From: DASSUW01 sp963844205
GTDB taxonomy: Bacteria; Actinomycetota; Thermoleophilia; Solirubrobacterales; Solirubrobacteraceae
DNA: 64,000 bases
Reading direction: 5' to 3'
NCBI GenBank assembly: GCA_963844205.1
Contig: CAWJNK010000001.1
Span: forward strand, 992,001 to 1,056,000
The notes beneath the pieces are model-generated. The model worked only from the letters and a program-made list of their open reading frames with translations. It had not been told where the DNA came from and ran no database searches. Made by a program: the position numbers and the translations under genes. Position 1 is the stretch's first letter; every line of letters starts with the position of its first letter. Positions 23,864-32,129 of this stretch are shown one piece after another.

Positions 23864-25495
23864 ATGCGTGATCCACGGTCGGCGCTTGCGGAGTTGAGCG
23901 GTGGAGGGATGGATCGGCGCCGCTTCTTGGCCTGGACCGGTGCGCTCGCCGGTACGGCGCTGTACAGCCAGCTTCGCGGCGACCTGGCGGTCGCGGCTCC
24001 GCCGATGGCGGGCTATCCGTTCGCGCTCGGGGTGGCCTCGGGCGAGCCGCACGCGCGCGGCGTGACCCTGTGGACACGGCTGGCGCCCGAGCCGCTCACG
24101 AAGGACGGCGGCGTCTGGGCGAAGAGCGTGCAGGTGCAGTGGCAGGTGGCGACCAACGAGCGCTTCACGAACATCGTCGCCTCCGGCACCGTCGCGGCGC
24201 TCGCCGAGCTCGCCCATTCCGTGCACGTCGACGTGAACGGCCTGCAGCCCGGCCGTGTCTACTTCTACCGCTTCATCACCGGCGGGACCGTCAGTCCGAT
24301 CGGGCGGACGAAGACGGCGCCGAGCGGGCATGTCGCCGAGCTCGCGTTCGCGTTCGCGTCCTGCCAGGCGTGGGATCACGGCTTCTACTCGGCGTACCGG
24401 CGCATGGCCGAGCATGACCTCGACCTCGTCATCCACCTGGGCGACTACATCTACGAGTACGGCGTCTCCTCCACCGGCGGCAACCGCCACGTCAGCGTCC
24501 CGGCGGCGCTGCGCGAGGAGTGCCGCTCGCTCGAGCGCTACCGCCTCCAGCACGCGCTCTACAAGACCGACCCCGACCTGCGGGAGGCCCACCGGCTCTT
24601 CCCCTGGGCGGTCACCTGGGACGACCACGAGGTCGAGGACGACTACGCCGGCATCCACGCGGCCTACGCCAACGACAGCGGGGGCTTCCTCAAGCGCCGC
24701 GCCGCCGCCTATCAGGCCTACTTCGAGCACATGCCGCTCACGATGAACGCCAAGCCGCGCAGCGGCGAGCTCCTGCTCTATCGCCGCCTGCGCTACGGCG
24801 ACATCGCCGAGTTCAACATGCTCGACACTCGCCAGTACCGCGACGACCAGCCCTGCGGCGACGGCGAGCAGTTCGCCTGCGATGGCAACCTGACGGCGAC
24901 CAAGCTCGGCCCCGCGCAGCGTCAGTGGCTGCTCGACGGCGTCCACGGCTCCACCGCGCGCTGGAACGTGCTCGCGCAGGGAACGATGATGGGCCAGCTC
25001 AAGCACAACCAGGAGGGCACGTACTTCTGGCAGGACGCCTGGGACGGCTACTCCGGCGAGCGCTCCCGCATCCTGCAGGCGATCCACGACATGGGCGTGG
25101 CGAATCCGGTGTCGATCGCCGGCGACTGGCACTCCACCTTCGTGCACAACCTCAAGGCCGACTACGCGGACGACGCCGCCCCGGTGGTGGCGACCGAGTT
25201 CGTCGGCACGTCGATCACGAGCAACGGCGACGGGCTCGTCTACGGCCCCTACTACGGCCCGATGATCCCGTTCAACGAGAACATCGAGTTCTTCGACGGC
25301 GACCGCCGCGGCTACGTGCTCTGCAAGCTCGACCACGAGGTCTGGCGCACCGAGCTGCGCATGGTCGAGAGCGTGTCGAACGCCGACGCCGCCGAGTACA
25401 CGTTCGCGAGGTTCGTCGTCGAGGACGGCCAACCCGGCGCCCAGGGCGAGTGCGTGCCCGTCAACCCGCCGCCGCTCGGGCGGGTCGACTGCTGA
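23864..25495 (+). CDS. phoD: Alkaline phosphatase D-type (PhoD) protein, Tat-exported
   Basis: 543 residues; ATG 23864 follows gaggagatcca. Tat signal at ~15-45 (MDRRRFLAWTGALAGTALYS). The N-terminal Ig-like PhoD_N domain contains FALGVASGEPHARGVTLWTR. The catalytic metallophosphatase domain shows FAFASCQAWDHGFYSAYRRM (conserved Cys), VIHLGDYIYEYG, VTWDDHEVEDDYAG, LDTRQYRDDQPC and SIAGDWHSTFVHN. PhoD enzymes release phosphate from mono- and diesters outside the cell using Ca/Fe centres. The divergent phosphodiesterase suggests a shared phosphate-scavenging role. Confidence 0.92.
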   Translation: MRDPRSALAELSGGGMDRRRFLAWTGALAGTALYSQLRGDLAVAAPPMAGYPFALGVASGEPHARGVTLWTRLAPEPLTKDGGVWAKSVQVQWQVATNERFTNIVASGTVAALAELAHSVHVDVNGLQPGRVYFYRFITGGTVSPIGRTKTAPSGHVAELAFAFASCQAWDHGFYSAYRRMAEHDLDLVIHLGDYIYEYGVSSTGGNRHVSVPAALREECRSLERYRLQHALYKTDPDLREAHRLFPWAVTWDDHEVEDDYAGIHAAYANDSGGFLKRRAAAYQAYFEHMPLTMNAKPRSGELLLYRRLRYGDIAEFNMLDTRQYRDDQPCGDGEQFACDGNLTATKLGPAQRQWLLDGVHGSTARWNVLAQGTMMGQLKHNQEGTYFWQDAWDGYSGERSRILQAIHDMGVANPVSIAGDWHSTFVHNLKADYADDAAPVVATEFVGTSITSNGDGLVYGPYYGPMIPFNENIEFFDGDRRGYVLCKLDHEVWRTELRMVESVSNADAAEYTFARFVVEDGQPGAQGECVPVNPPPLGRVDC

Positions 25496-25498
25496 CGC

Positions 25499-25518
25499 GT
25501 ACCCCGGGAGGGTATACT
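25499..25518 (+). promoter_or_regulatory. CsoR-like copper operator overlapping the copA -10 element
   Basis: GTACCCC-ggga-GGGTATAC (25499-25517) is a near-palindrome of the G/C-tract type bound by CsoR repressors. Its right arm runs into TATACT (25513-25518), a good -10 hexamer located 6 nt before the GTG at 25525. Repressor binding would block the promoter, and the transcript would be leaderless. No csoR gene is visible nearby. Confidence 0.6.
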
Positions 25519-25524
25519 TGAGAC

Positions 25525-27702
25525 GTGGCCACTCAGCATGTCGAGCTGCCCCTCACGGGCATGACGTGCGCGTCCTGCGCGAACCGGATCGAGCGCAAGC
25601 TGAACACGCTCGAGGGCGTCACGGCGTCGGTCAACTACGCGACCGAGAAGGCCACGGTGGACTTCGACGAGACCGCGGTCGCCCCCGAGCAGCTGGTGGC
25701 GGCGGTCGAGGCTGCCGGCTACCAGGCCGTGCTGCCGTCCGCGGAGCCGGCCGCCGACGAGGTCGACGAGACCGCACCGCTGCGGCAGCGCCTGCTGGTG
25801 TCGCTCGCGTTGACGGTGCCGGTGCTCGCGATGGCGATGATCCCGCCGCTGCAGTTCGAGAGCTGGCAGTGGCTGTCGCTGACGCTTAGCGCCCCGGTGG
25901 TGCTGTGGGGCGCCTGGCCGTTCCACCGCGCGGCATGGGCGAACCTCCGGCACGGGGTCGCCACGATGGACACGCTGATCTCGATCGGCGTGCTGGCGGC
26001 GTTCGGCTGGTCGCTCTACGCCCTCTCCGGCGACGCCGAGATGTACCTCGAGGTCGCGTCCGCCATCACCGTGTCCATCCTCGCCGGCCGCTACTTCGAG
26101 GCGCGCGCCAAGCGCCGCGCCGGCGCCGCCATCTCCGGGCTGCTCGAGCTCGGCGCCAAGGACGTCGCCATCCTCGACGCGGACGGGACCGAGCGTCGGC
26201 TGCCGGTCGAGCAGCTCGCCGTGGGCGAGCGGTTCGTGGTCCGCCCGGGCGAGAAGATCGCCACCGACGGGATCGTCGAGCAGGGCACGAGCGCGGTCGA
26301 CCAGTCGGTGCTGACCGGCGAGTCCGTCCCCGTGGAGAAGCAGCCCGGCGACGAGGTCGCGGGCGCGTCGGTCAACGCCGGCGGCCGCCTGATCGTCCGC
26401 GCCACGAAGGTGGGCGCCGATACGGCCCTGGCGCAGATCGCCCGGCTCGTCACCGACGCGCAGTCGGGCAAGGCGCCCGTCCAGCGGCTGGCCGACCGCG
26501 TCTCGGGCATCTTCGTGCCGGTCGTCATCGGCCTGGCCGTCGCGACGCTCGGCTTCTGGCTCGGGGCCGGCGAGGACCTGACCTTCGCGTTCACCGCCGC
26601 GGTCGCGGTGCTCATCATCGCGTGCCCGTGCGCGCTCGGGCTCGCGACGCCGACCGCGCTCCTCGTGGGGACCGGCCGTGGCGCCCAGCTCGGGCTGCTC
26701 ATCAAGGGCCCGGAGATCCTCGAGTCCACGCGGAAGGTCGACACGATCGTCCTCGACAAGACCGGCACCGTGACGACGGGCCGTCTGGCCCTGCTCGACG
26801 TCGTGCCCGCCGACGGTGAAGACCGCGCCGACGTGCTGCGCCTCTCGGGTGCGGTCGAGGACGCCTCCGAGCACCCGATCGCGCAGGCGATCGCCCGCGC
26901 GGCCCGCGACGAGCTCGGCGCGCTGCCGCCGCTTGACGGCTTTGCCAACCACGAGGGGCTCGGCGTCGAGGGCGTCGTCGACGGGCACGGCGTGCTGATC
27001 GGACGACCGGCCTTCATGGCCGAGTGGAGCCTGAAGCTGCCGGCCGAGTTGCGCGACGCCCGAGGCGCCGCCGAGGCGCAGGGCCGGACGGCGGTCGTGG
27101 CGGCCTGGGACGGCGAGGTCCGCGGTCTGCTCGTCGTCGCCGACACGGTCAAGGCGACGTCGACCGAGGCCGTCAGCCGTCTCAAAGCGCTCGGGCTGCG
27201 CCCGGTCCTACTCACCGGCGACAACGAGAGAACCGCGCGCGCCGTGGCCGCGGAGGTCGGCATCGACGATGTGATCGCCGAGGTGCTGCCTTCGGACAAG
27301 GCCGCCGTCATCCGCGGCCTCCAGGGCGAAGGCCGGGTGGTCGCGATGGTCGGCGATGGCGTCAACGACGCGCCCGCGCTCGCGCAGGCCGACCTCGGGC
27401 TGGCGATCGGAACCGGCACCGACGTCGCGATCGAGGCCTCCGACCTCACGCTCGTCTCCGGCGACCTGCGCGCCGCCGCCGACGCGATCCGGCTCTCGCG
27501 CGCCACGCTGCGCACGATCAAGCAGAACCTCGGCTGGGCGTTCGGCTACAACGTCGCCGCGCTGCCGCTCGCCGCCGCCGGCCTGCTCAACCCGCTGATC
27601 GCCGGCGCCGCGATGGCGTTCTCGAGCGTCTCGGTCGTCGCCAACGCCCTGCGACTGCGGCGATTCCGGGTCCAGCACGCTACACCGCTCGATGAGATTT
27701 GA
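25525..27702 (+). CDS. copA: Copper-translocating P1B-type ATPase
   Basis: 725 residues from GTG 25525. An N-terminal heavy-metal domain contains the GMTCASC copper motif (~11-17). Membrane helices follow, then the TGES actuator motif (VLTGESVPVEKQPGDEV), the CPC ion-binding motif (IIACPCALGLATPTALL), the phosphorylation site DKTGTVTTG, the HP motif in SEHPIAQAIARA and the hinge GDGVNDAPALAQADLG. The C-terminal helices retain N and MxxSS (NLGWAFGYNVAALPLAA; AMAFSSVSVVANALRLRRF). These mark a Cu(I) exporter. No chaperone gene is adjacent. Confidence 0.95.
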   Translation: MATQHVELPLTGMTCASCANRIERKLNTLEGVTASVNYATEKATVDFDETAVAPEQLVAAVEAAGYQAVLPSAEPAADEVDETAPLRQRLLVSLALTVPVLAMAMIPPLQFESWQWLSLTLSAPVVLWGAWPFHRAAWANLRHGVATMDTLISIGVLAAFGWSLYALSGDAEMYLEVASAITVSILAGRYFEARAKRRAGAAISGLLELGAKDVAILDADGTERRLPVEQLAVGERFVVRPGEKIATDGIVEQGTSAVDQSVLTGESVPVEKQPGDEVAGASVNAGGRLIVRATKVGADTALAQIARLVTDAQSGKAPVQRLADRVSGIFVPVVIGLAVATLGFWLGAGEDLTFAFTAAVAVLIIACPCALGLATPTALLVGTGRGAQLGLLIKGPEILESTRKVDTIVLDKTGTVTTGRLALLDVVPADGEDRADVLRLSGAVEDASEHPIAQAIARAARDELGALPPLDGFANHEGLGVEGVVDGHGVLIGRPAFMAEWSLKLPAELRDARGAAEAQGRTAVVAAWDGEVRGLLVVADTVKATSTEAVSRLKALGLRPVLLTGDNERTARAVAAEVGIDDVIAEVLPSDKAAVIRGLQGEGRVVAMVGDGVNDAPALAQADLGLAIGTGTDVAIEASDLTLVSGDLRAAADAIRLSRATLRTIKQNLGWAFGYNVAALPLAAAGLLNPLIAGAAMAFSSVSVVANALRLRRFRVQHATPLDEI

Positions 27703-27725
27703 GTAATCTCTAGGAGACGGCGCGC

Positions 27726-27747
27726 CTCGGCCCTTCAGAACGCCGAG
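27726..27747 (+). terminator. Weak hairpin after copA
   Basis: ctcggc (27726-27731) pairs with gccgag (27742-27747) across a 10-nt loop, 23 nt after the copA stop. Only 6 bp; weak evidence. Confidence 0.3.
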
Positions 27748-27864
27748 ACGGTCCAGACGACCGCTTGCATCGCCGTCCTCACCGCTGGGGCTCGGCCGGC
27801 CAAGGGGCCTTTCCTACGTTCATCCCTCGGCCGGGCCCCAGCTTCACCCGCTCGGGCAGTCTGT

Positions 27865-27880
27865 TCGTACGCTGTACGAT
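27865..27880 (+). promoter_or_regulatory. Palindromic TetR autoregulatory operator
   Basis: TCGTAC-gct-GTACGA (27865-27879) is a perfect 15-bp palindrome overlapping a -10-like TACGAT (27875-27880) seven nt before the TetR GTG at 27888. This is consistent with autorepression of a leaderless transcript. Confidence 0.6.
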
Positions 27881-27887
27881 ACGTGAG

Positions 27888-28547
27888 GTGGCGACTGAGA
27901 CGCGGACAGCCCTCACGAAGGAACGGGTCATCCAGGCGGCCGTGGCGCTCGCCGACCGTGAGGGCCTCGACTCGCTGACGATGCGCAGGCTCGCCGACGA
28001 GCTCGGCGCCGGCGCGATGTCGCTCTACCACTACGTGCCCAACAAGGACCAGCTCGTCGCCGAGATGATCGACGTCGTCTTCGGCGAGATCGAGCCGCCC
28101 TCGACCGACCTCGACTGGAAGACCGCGCTGCGGCGGCGCGCTCTCTCGACCCGCGCCGCGCTGAACCGCCACCGCTGGGCGGTCGGCCGGATGGAGGGAA
28201 CGCATTCGGGAGAGGCCAACGCGCGGGTGCACGACGCCATCCTCGGCTGCCTCCGTCGAGCCGGCTTCTCGGTCGCGACGACCGTCCAGGCGATGTCGGT
28301 CCAGGACGCCTACATCTACGGCTTCGCGCTGCAGGAGAAGGACCTGCCGTTCGAGACCGCCGAGGAGAGCGCGGCCGTCGCGGAGGGGCAGGGATGGGAC
28401 AACGAGGCGCTCACGAAGCAGTTCCCCTACCTCGCCGAGGTCGTCGCCGGGCATGTCGCGAAGGTGGGCTACGACTTCGACGAGGCGTTCGAGTACGGCC
28501 TCGACCTGATCCTCGAGGCGCTCGAGAGGCGCCGCGACTCGGCGTAG
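27888..28547 (+). CDS. TetR-family transcriptional repressor
   Basis: 219 residues from GTG 27888. The N-terminal TetR HTH is clear: VIQAAVALADREGLDSLTMR, then RLADELGAGAMSLYHYVPNK. The C-terminal ligand domain resembles the TetR_C class seen in actinobacterial drug regulators (ALNRHRWAVGRMEGTHSGEA). No efflux gene is adjacent; copA ends 185 bp upstream and an M14 gene converges downstream, so its target may be distant or only itself. Confidence 0.88.
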   Translation: MATETRTALTKERVIQAAVALADREGLDSLTMRRLADELGAGAMSLYHYVPNKDQLVAEMIDVVFGEIEPPSTDLDWKTALRRRALSTRAALNRHRWAVGRMEGTHSGEANARVHDAILGCLRRAGFSVATTVQAMSVQDAYIYGFALQEKDLPFETAEESAAVAEGQGWDNEALTKQFPYLAEVVAGHVAKVGYDFDEAFEYGLDLILEALERRRDSA

Positions 28548-28568
28548 CCGCGGCGCCCCTCTCGCCGC

Positions 28569-29747
28569 TCAGTCGTCCCAGCCGTAGTCGGGCAGGTCGA
28601 AGAAGCGGTCTCCGTCCAGCGTGTCGACCGAGCCGTCGGCGAGCCGCTGCGCGAGGCCGGCGACCCCGGCCTCGACGATCGCCGTGAGCTGGCCGTTCTT
28701 CTTCTGGCCGAAGTCGTCGGACTGGCCGCGGACCTCGAACAGCACGGTGCCCGTGCCGTTGAGCGCGAACGAGCTGCGGGCCTGGCCCGGCAGGTCGCGC
28801 GCCTCAGGATGCAGGTACCGGGCGATGCCGCCCAGGAACGGCGACTGGTCCGCGTTGCCGCCCCCGGCGTGCTCGCGCATGCCCAGGTAGGCGGCGTACG
28901 CGAAACGGCGCGACTTGTCCTGGTCCAGCAGCGGCCAGGCGTCGTACTTGCCGCTGTCCTCCGGCCCCAGCGGCGGGTAGTCGAGCGTGACCGTGACGTA
29001 GTCGCCGTCGCCCTCGATCTGCTCGCACGGGCCCATGTGGTGGAGGTCGACGTAGGCGTCGACGGCGCCGAACTCGTCGCGCAGCTCGAGGTAGAGCTTG
29101 CGCAGCGTCCGCGACTCCGGCGACAGGAAGAAGCCGGGCAGCGCGTCTGCGCCCGGGAGGTCCTGCGCCCGCGGCTCGTACGCGAGATCCGGATTGAAGT
29201 CGCGGTTGAGGTCGAAGCCGCCTGCGTTGCGGCTGTAGTACCACGCCGGCTCGGCGCCGGCGAGCTGCGGGAACATCTGGACGACCTCGGACCACGGCAG
29301 GTCGTTCTGGCGCCGGTTGAGCTCGCCGCCGTCGGGATTGATCATCGGCACCGCGACGAACGTGATGCCCTCGAGCAGCGTCTTCGTCTCGGCGGTCTGG
29401 CTCGAGCCGATGTGCTGGAGCCAGTGCAGCAGCGCCTCGGTCCCGGTCTTCTCGTTGCCGTGGATGGCGCTGGTGACGACCATCACGCGGTCACCGGACC
29501 CGACGCGGGCGGCGTACAGGTTGCGGCCTCGAGCCGTCTTGCCGATGACCCGCACGTCGACGGGATTCCGGCTGGTCCGCTCGATCCGGTCGAGCGCGGT
29601 GCCGAGCTGCGCGTAGCTCGTCCAGCCCGAGAACACCGGGTCGTCGAGGTTCCGGCAGTCGGCGTTGGAGTCCTGCGCCTGTGCGGTCGCCGTCAGCGCC
29701 GCCCACGCGAGCAGGCAGATGATGAGGACAGACGTCTTCCTCGGCAT
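28569..29747 (-). CDS. Exported M14-family zinc carboxypeptidase-like protein (copy 2)
   Basis: 392 residues; ATG 29747 is preceded by gggagggggtaccc and gives a Sec signal (SVLIICLLAWAALTATAQAQ). Zinc ligands: SAIHGNEKTG (HxxE) and the His of AYVDLHHMG. Other M14 marks: VPMINPDGGELNRRQND, GGFDLNRDFNPDL, and catalytic Glu in VLFEVRGQSDDFGQK. Paralogous to the neighbouring 29864-30901 gene (same strand, 116-bp gap) and to 17664-18815. The N-terminus has an extra ~25-residue Asp/Asn segment. Confidence 0.88.
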   Translation of the reverse strand: MPRKTSVLIICLLAWAALTATAQAQDSNADCRNLDDPVFSGWTSYAQLGTALDRIERTSRNPVDVRVIGKTARGRNLYAARVGSGDRVMVVTSAIHGNEKTGTEALLHWLQHIGSSQTAETKTLLEGITFVAVPMINPDGGELNRRQNDLPWSEVVQMFPQLAGAEPAWYYSRNAGGFDLNRDFNPDLAYEPRAQDLPGADALPGFFLSPESRTLRKLYLELRDEFGAVDAYVDLHHMGPCEQIEGDGDYVTVTLDYPPLGPEDSGKYDAWPLLDQDKSRRFAYAAYLGMREHAGGGNADQSPFLGGIARYLHPEARDLPGQARSSFALNGTGTVLFEVRGQSDDFGQKKNGQLTAIVEAGVAGLAQRLADGSVDTLDGDRFFDLPDYGWDD

Positions 29748-29863
29748 GGGTACCCCCTCCCAGGGTCGTTTGGCCGTGCGCGCACCCCTGCACCGCACGG
29801 CGACCCGATCGTACCGCCGATCTCCGCCGGGCGCAGGGCGCGCCCGGCGAAGATCGTGGAGCC

Positions 29864-30901
29864 TCAGAAGCCGGGCCCACCCCCGCAGGCCACGCCCTGG
29901 CCGAACGGGAGGTCGTCCCATCCGGTGCCCGGGTGGCCGTAGAGGCTGCCGTCCGCGGCCGCGTTCAGCACCGCCATCGACGGCCGCACGAACAGCTGCT
30001 CGAGCATGCCGTTGCTCTTCTGGCCGACCGAGCGGACCTCATAGAAGATCGCGCCCTGCGTCATGAACCCGGGCACGCTGCCGCCCGGCCCGGGGCCGCC
30101 CATCAGCATGCGGCTGAGGACCGCGTTCGTGATGTCGATCAGCGGGTACCGGGCGACACCCGCCGTGCCCATGCGACTCACCGTGTCGACGGAGATCATC
30201 GCCATCTGCCGGTTCGTCAGCCACTGCTGGGCCGTCATGCGGCTCGGGTCGATCGACCGTGCGCCGATCTGGAACGAGTTCAGCTCGTTCGTCCCCTGCA
30301 CGCGTGACGACTGCCCGAAGTGGTGCAGGTCCAGCGCCAGCCGCGGCCGCAGACGCTCCCACAGCGCATAGAACGCGCGCGACTCCGGCTGCGCGAAGTT
30401 CTCCCAGTCGCGGTTGAGGTCGATCCGGGAGGGCGTCGTGCTCTGCCGGATGTTGGCCGTGGCACCGTCCGGGTTGTACATCGGGATCACGACCACGGTG
30501 AGCGCGTCCCGGATCCGACTGGCCTCGGCGCTGCCGCTGCTGCCCAGGTACTTGAGGACCTGCAGCGAGGCCTCGGTGCTGTGCAGCTCGTTGCCGTGGA
30601 TCCGCGCCTGCAGCCAGAAGACGTCCGGCCCTGTGCCGACCGTCGCGTAGTACAGCTGCCGGCCCTCGCCCGACAGGCCGGCGCTGCCCACCTCGACCGC
30701 GCCCTGGCTCGACGCCTCGATCGACCGCAGCTGCCGGCCGACCTCCTCATAGCTCGGCAGGCTGCTGAGGCTGACGTTCTGGCTCTCCTCTACGCATGGC
30801 CCACCCGGCACGTGGTCCGGCGGATCGGCTGCGGCGACCCCTGTGTATGCCGCGGCGAGGCCGGCCGCCAGTGCGGCGGCCAGCCAGCTTCTGCGATGCA
30901 T
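29864..30901 (-). CDS. Exported M14-family zinc carboxypeptidase-like protein (copy 3)
   Basis: 345 residues; ATG 30901 follows aaggggggcac. Sec signal RRSWLAAALAAGLAAAYTGV. Zinc ligands QARIHGNELHSTEAS (HxxE) and LALDLHHFGQ; substrate region IPMYNPDGATANIRQS and SRIDLNRDWENF; catalytic Glu in AIFYEVRSVGQKSN. The upstream TIM-barrel gene ends 9 bp before this ATG, so the two are an operon. That pairing mirrors the M14/TIM-barrel neighbourhood at 17.6-21.8 kb. Confidence 0.88.
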   Translation of the reverse strand: MHRRSWLAAALAAGLAAAYTGVAAADPPDHVPGGPCVEESQNVSLSSLPSYEEVGRQLRSIEASSQGAVEVGSAGLSGEGRQLYYATVGTGPDVFWLQARIHGNELHSTEASLQVLKYLGSSGSAEASRIRDALTVVVIPMYNPDGATANIRQSTTPSRIDLNRDWENFAQPESRAFYALWERLRPRLALDLHHFGQSSRVQGTNELNSFQIGARSIDPSRMTAQQWLTNRQMAMISVDTVSRMGTAGVARYPLIDITNAVLSRMLMGGPGPGGSVPGFMTQGAIFYEVRSVGQKSNGMLEQLFVRPSMAVLNAAADGSLYGHPGTGWDDLPFGQGVACGGGPGF

Positions 30902-30910
30902 GTGCCCCCC

Positions 30911-31843
30911 TTAGAACGTGACGCAGTCGAGGTAGGCGAGCCCCTTCTGGGCGGCCTCGAACGGATCAAAGCTCGGGTCGCCGAACCGCGGGTCGTGCTC
31001 GACGACGTAGTACCTGACCGGGCCCTGGGAGGCCGCGAAGACCTCCGGGAAGTCGATGATGCCCTCACCGACGATCTCGATCGGACCGGGGAACGGGCCC
31101 GCCCCCATGTCCTTGACGTGGAAGAGCTGGATCCGGTTGCCGTAGCGCTCGAGCACGTTGACCGGGTTGTCGATGCCGCCGCCGTTGGTCGCCCAGTAGA
31201 TGTCCATCTGAAAGACGACGTTCCTCGGGTCGGTGTTGGCCGCCAGGATGTCGAACACCGTCCGGCCACCGAACGTCCTCTGGAACTCGATGTGGTGGTT
31301 GTGCACCATCAGCGTCTGGCCCGCCTGCCGCGCCCGCGCGCCCAGCTCGTTCAGATACTGCGCGTACGCCACCCACTGCGCCTCGGTCGTGTAGACCTCC
31401 GGGAAGATCGGCGTCGCGCCCGACCCGAAGTACTTGATCCCCAGGACCTTGTTGTCGGCCAGGACCTGATCGAAGTCGACCGGACTCTCCGGCCTGCCGA
31501 CGTCCACGTGCCGCGCCGACGCCTTGAGCCCGTACTTGTCCAGCAACGCCCGGTACTGCTCCGCCGACAGACCGCTCAGCGTGAACGGCTCGACATTGCG
31601 GTAGCCCATCTCGCTCAGCCGCCGCAAGACCTCCTCGGTACGCGCGATCGTCGCCGCGTCGGTACCGAAGCCGATGTACTCCGCGAACGTCCACAACTGG
31701 ATCGAGATCTTGTTGTCCGGCACACCCCGGCCCGCGCAATCGCCGCGAGCCGCCGATGCCGCCGGCGCCGCCGCGAGCGCGATGCCCGCTGCGAGCGCTA
31801 CCACCGCAGCCGCGCGCAGGAACCGACGAAGTGATGAGGTCAT
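30911..31843 (-). CDS. Exported sugar phosphate isomerase/epimerase-like TIM-barrel protein (copy 2)
   Basis: 310 residues; ATG 31843 follows gggagggggagcagc. Sec signal FLRAAAVVALAAGIALAAAP. Barrel start NKISIQLWTFAEYIG. Aligns by eye with 20854-21849: RNVEPFTLSGLSAEQYRALL, VHNHHIEF, DPRNVVFQMDIYWATNGGG, NRIQLFHVKDMG, and a shared C-terminal pattern ending YLDC. Likely metal ligands are E (VEPF), the His pair, D (QMDIYW), H (FHVKD) and E (VVEHDP). Operon with the downstream M14 gene (9-bp gap). Confidence 0.86.
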   Translation of the reverse strand: MTSSLRRFLRAAAVVALAAGIALAAAPAASAARGDCAGRGVPDNKISIQLWTFAEYIGFGTDAATIARTEEVLRRLSEMGYRNVEPFTLSGLSAEQYRALLDKYGLKASARHVDVGRPESPVDFDQVLADNKVLGIKYFGSGATPIFPEVYTTEAQWVAYAQYLNELGARARQAGQTLMVHNHHIEFQRTFGGRTVFDILAANTDPRNVVFQMDIYWATNGGGIDNPVNVLERYGNRIQLFHVKDMGAGPFPGPIEIVGEGIIDFPEVFAASQGPVRYYVVEHDPRFGDPSFDPFEAAQKGLAYLDCVTF

Positions 31844-32005
31844 GCTGCTCCCCCTCCCGAGAGTCTGCCTACGTCAAGGCATGCCCCTACCCGCGTCGCG
31901 CGCTTCGCAGGCGTCCGGTGTCGCCGGTCTGGCGCGTGACCTCGTGAGCTAGCCGCTTCGGCGCTCAGCGATGTGCGCTTTCGGCGTGGATCGGCGCCCA
32001 ATTGC
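31844..32005. other. Divergent intergenic region, no gene seen
   Basis: The 286-bp gap between the two divergent TIM-barrel genes holds no credible coding sequence. It contains the Shine-Dalgarno region of the minus gene at its left end and the promoter described at 32006-32034 towards its right end. Confidence 0.6.
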
Positions 32006-32034
32006 TTGATCGCCGCGAAAAGAATGACTAGGGT
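32006..32034 (+). promoter_or_regulatory. Candidate promoter for the Tat TIM-barrel gene
   Basis: TTGATC (32006-32011), a 17-bp spacer and TAGGGT (32029-32034), 96 bp upstream of ATG 32130, in a locally AT-rich stretch. The 5' UTR ends in a strong gggaggagggg Shine-Dalgarno. Confidence 0.5.
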
Positions 32035-32129
32035 CGATTCGGCGGAACTGTGTTTCCCTGCGATCCGGAGATCGCGGCGTTCGCGATCCCACGAACCGCC
32101 CCCAGCGGGCGGGAGGAGGGGCAGCGAGT

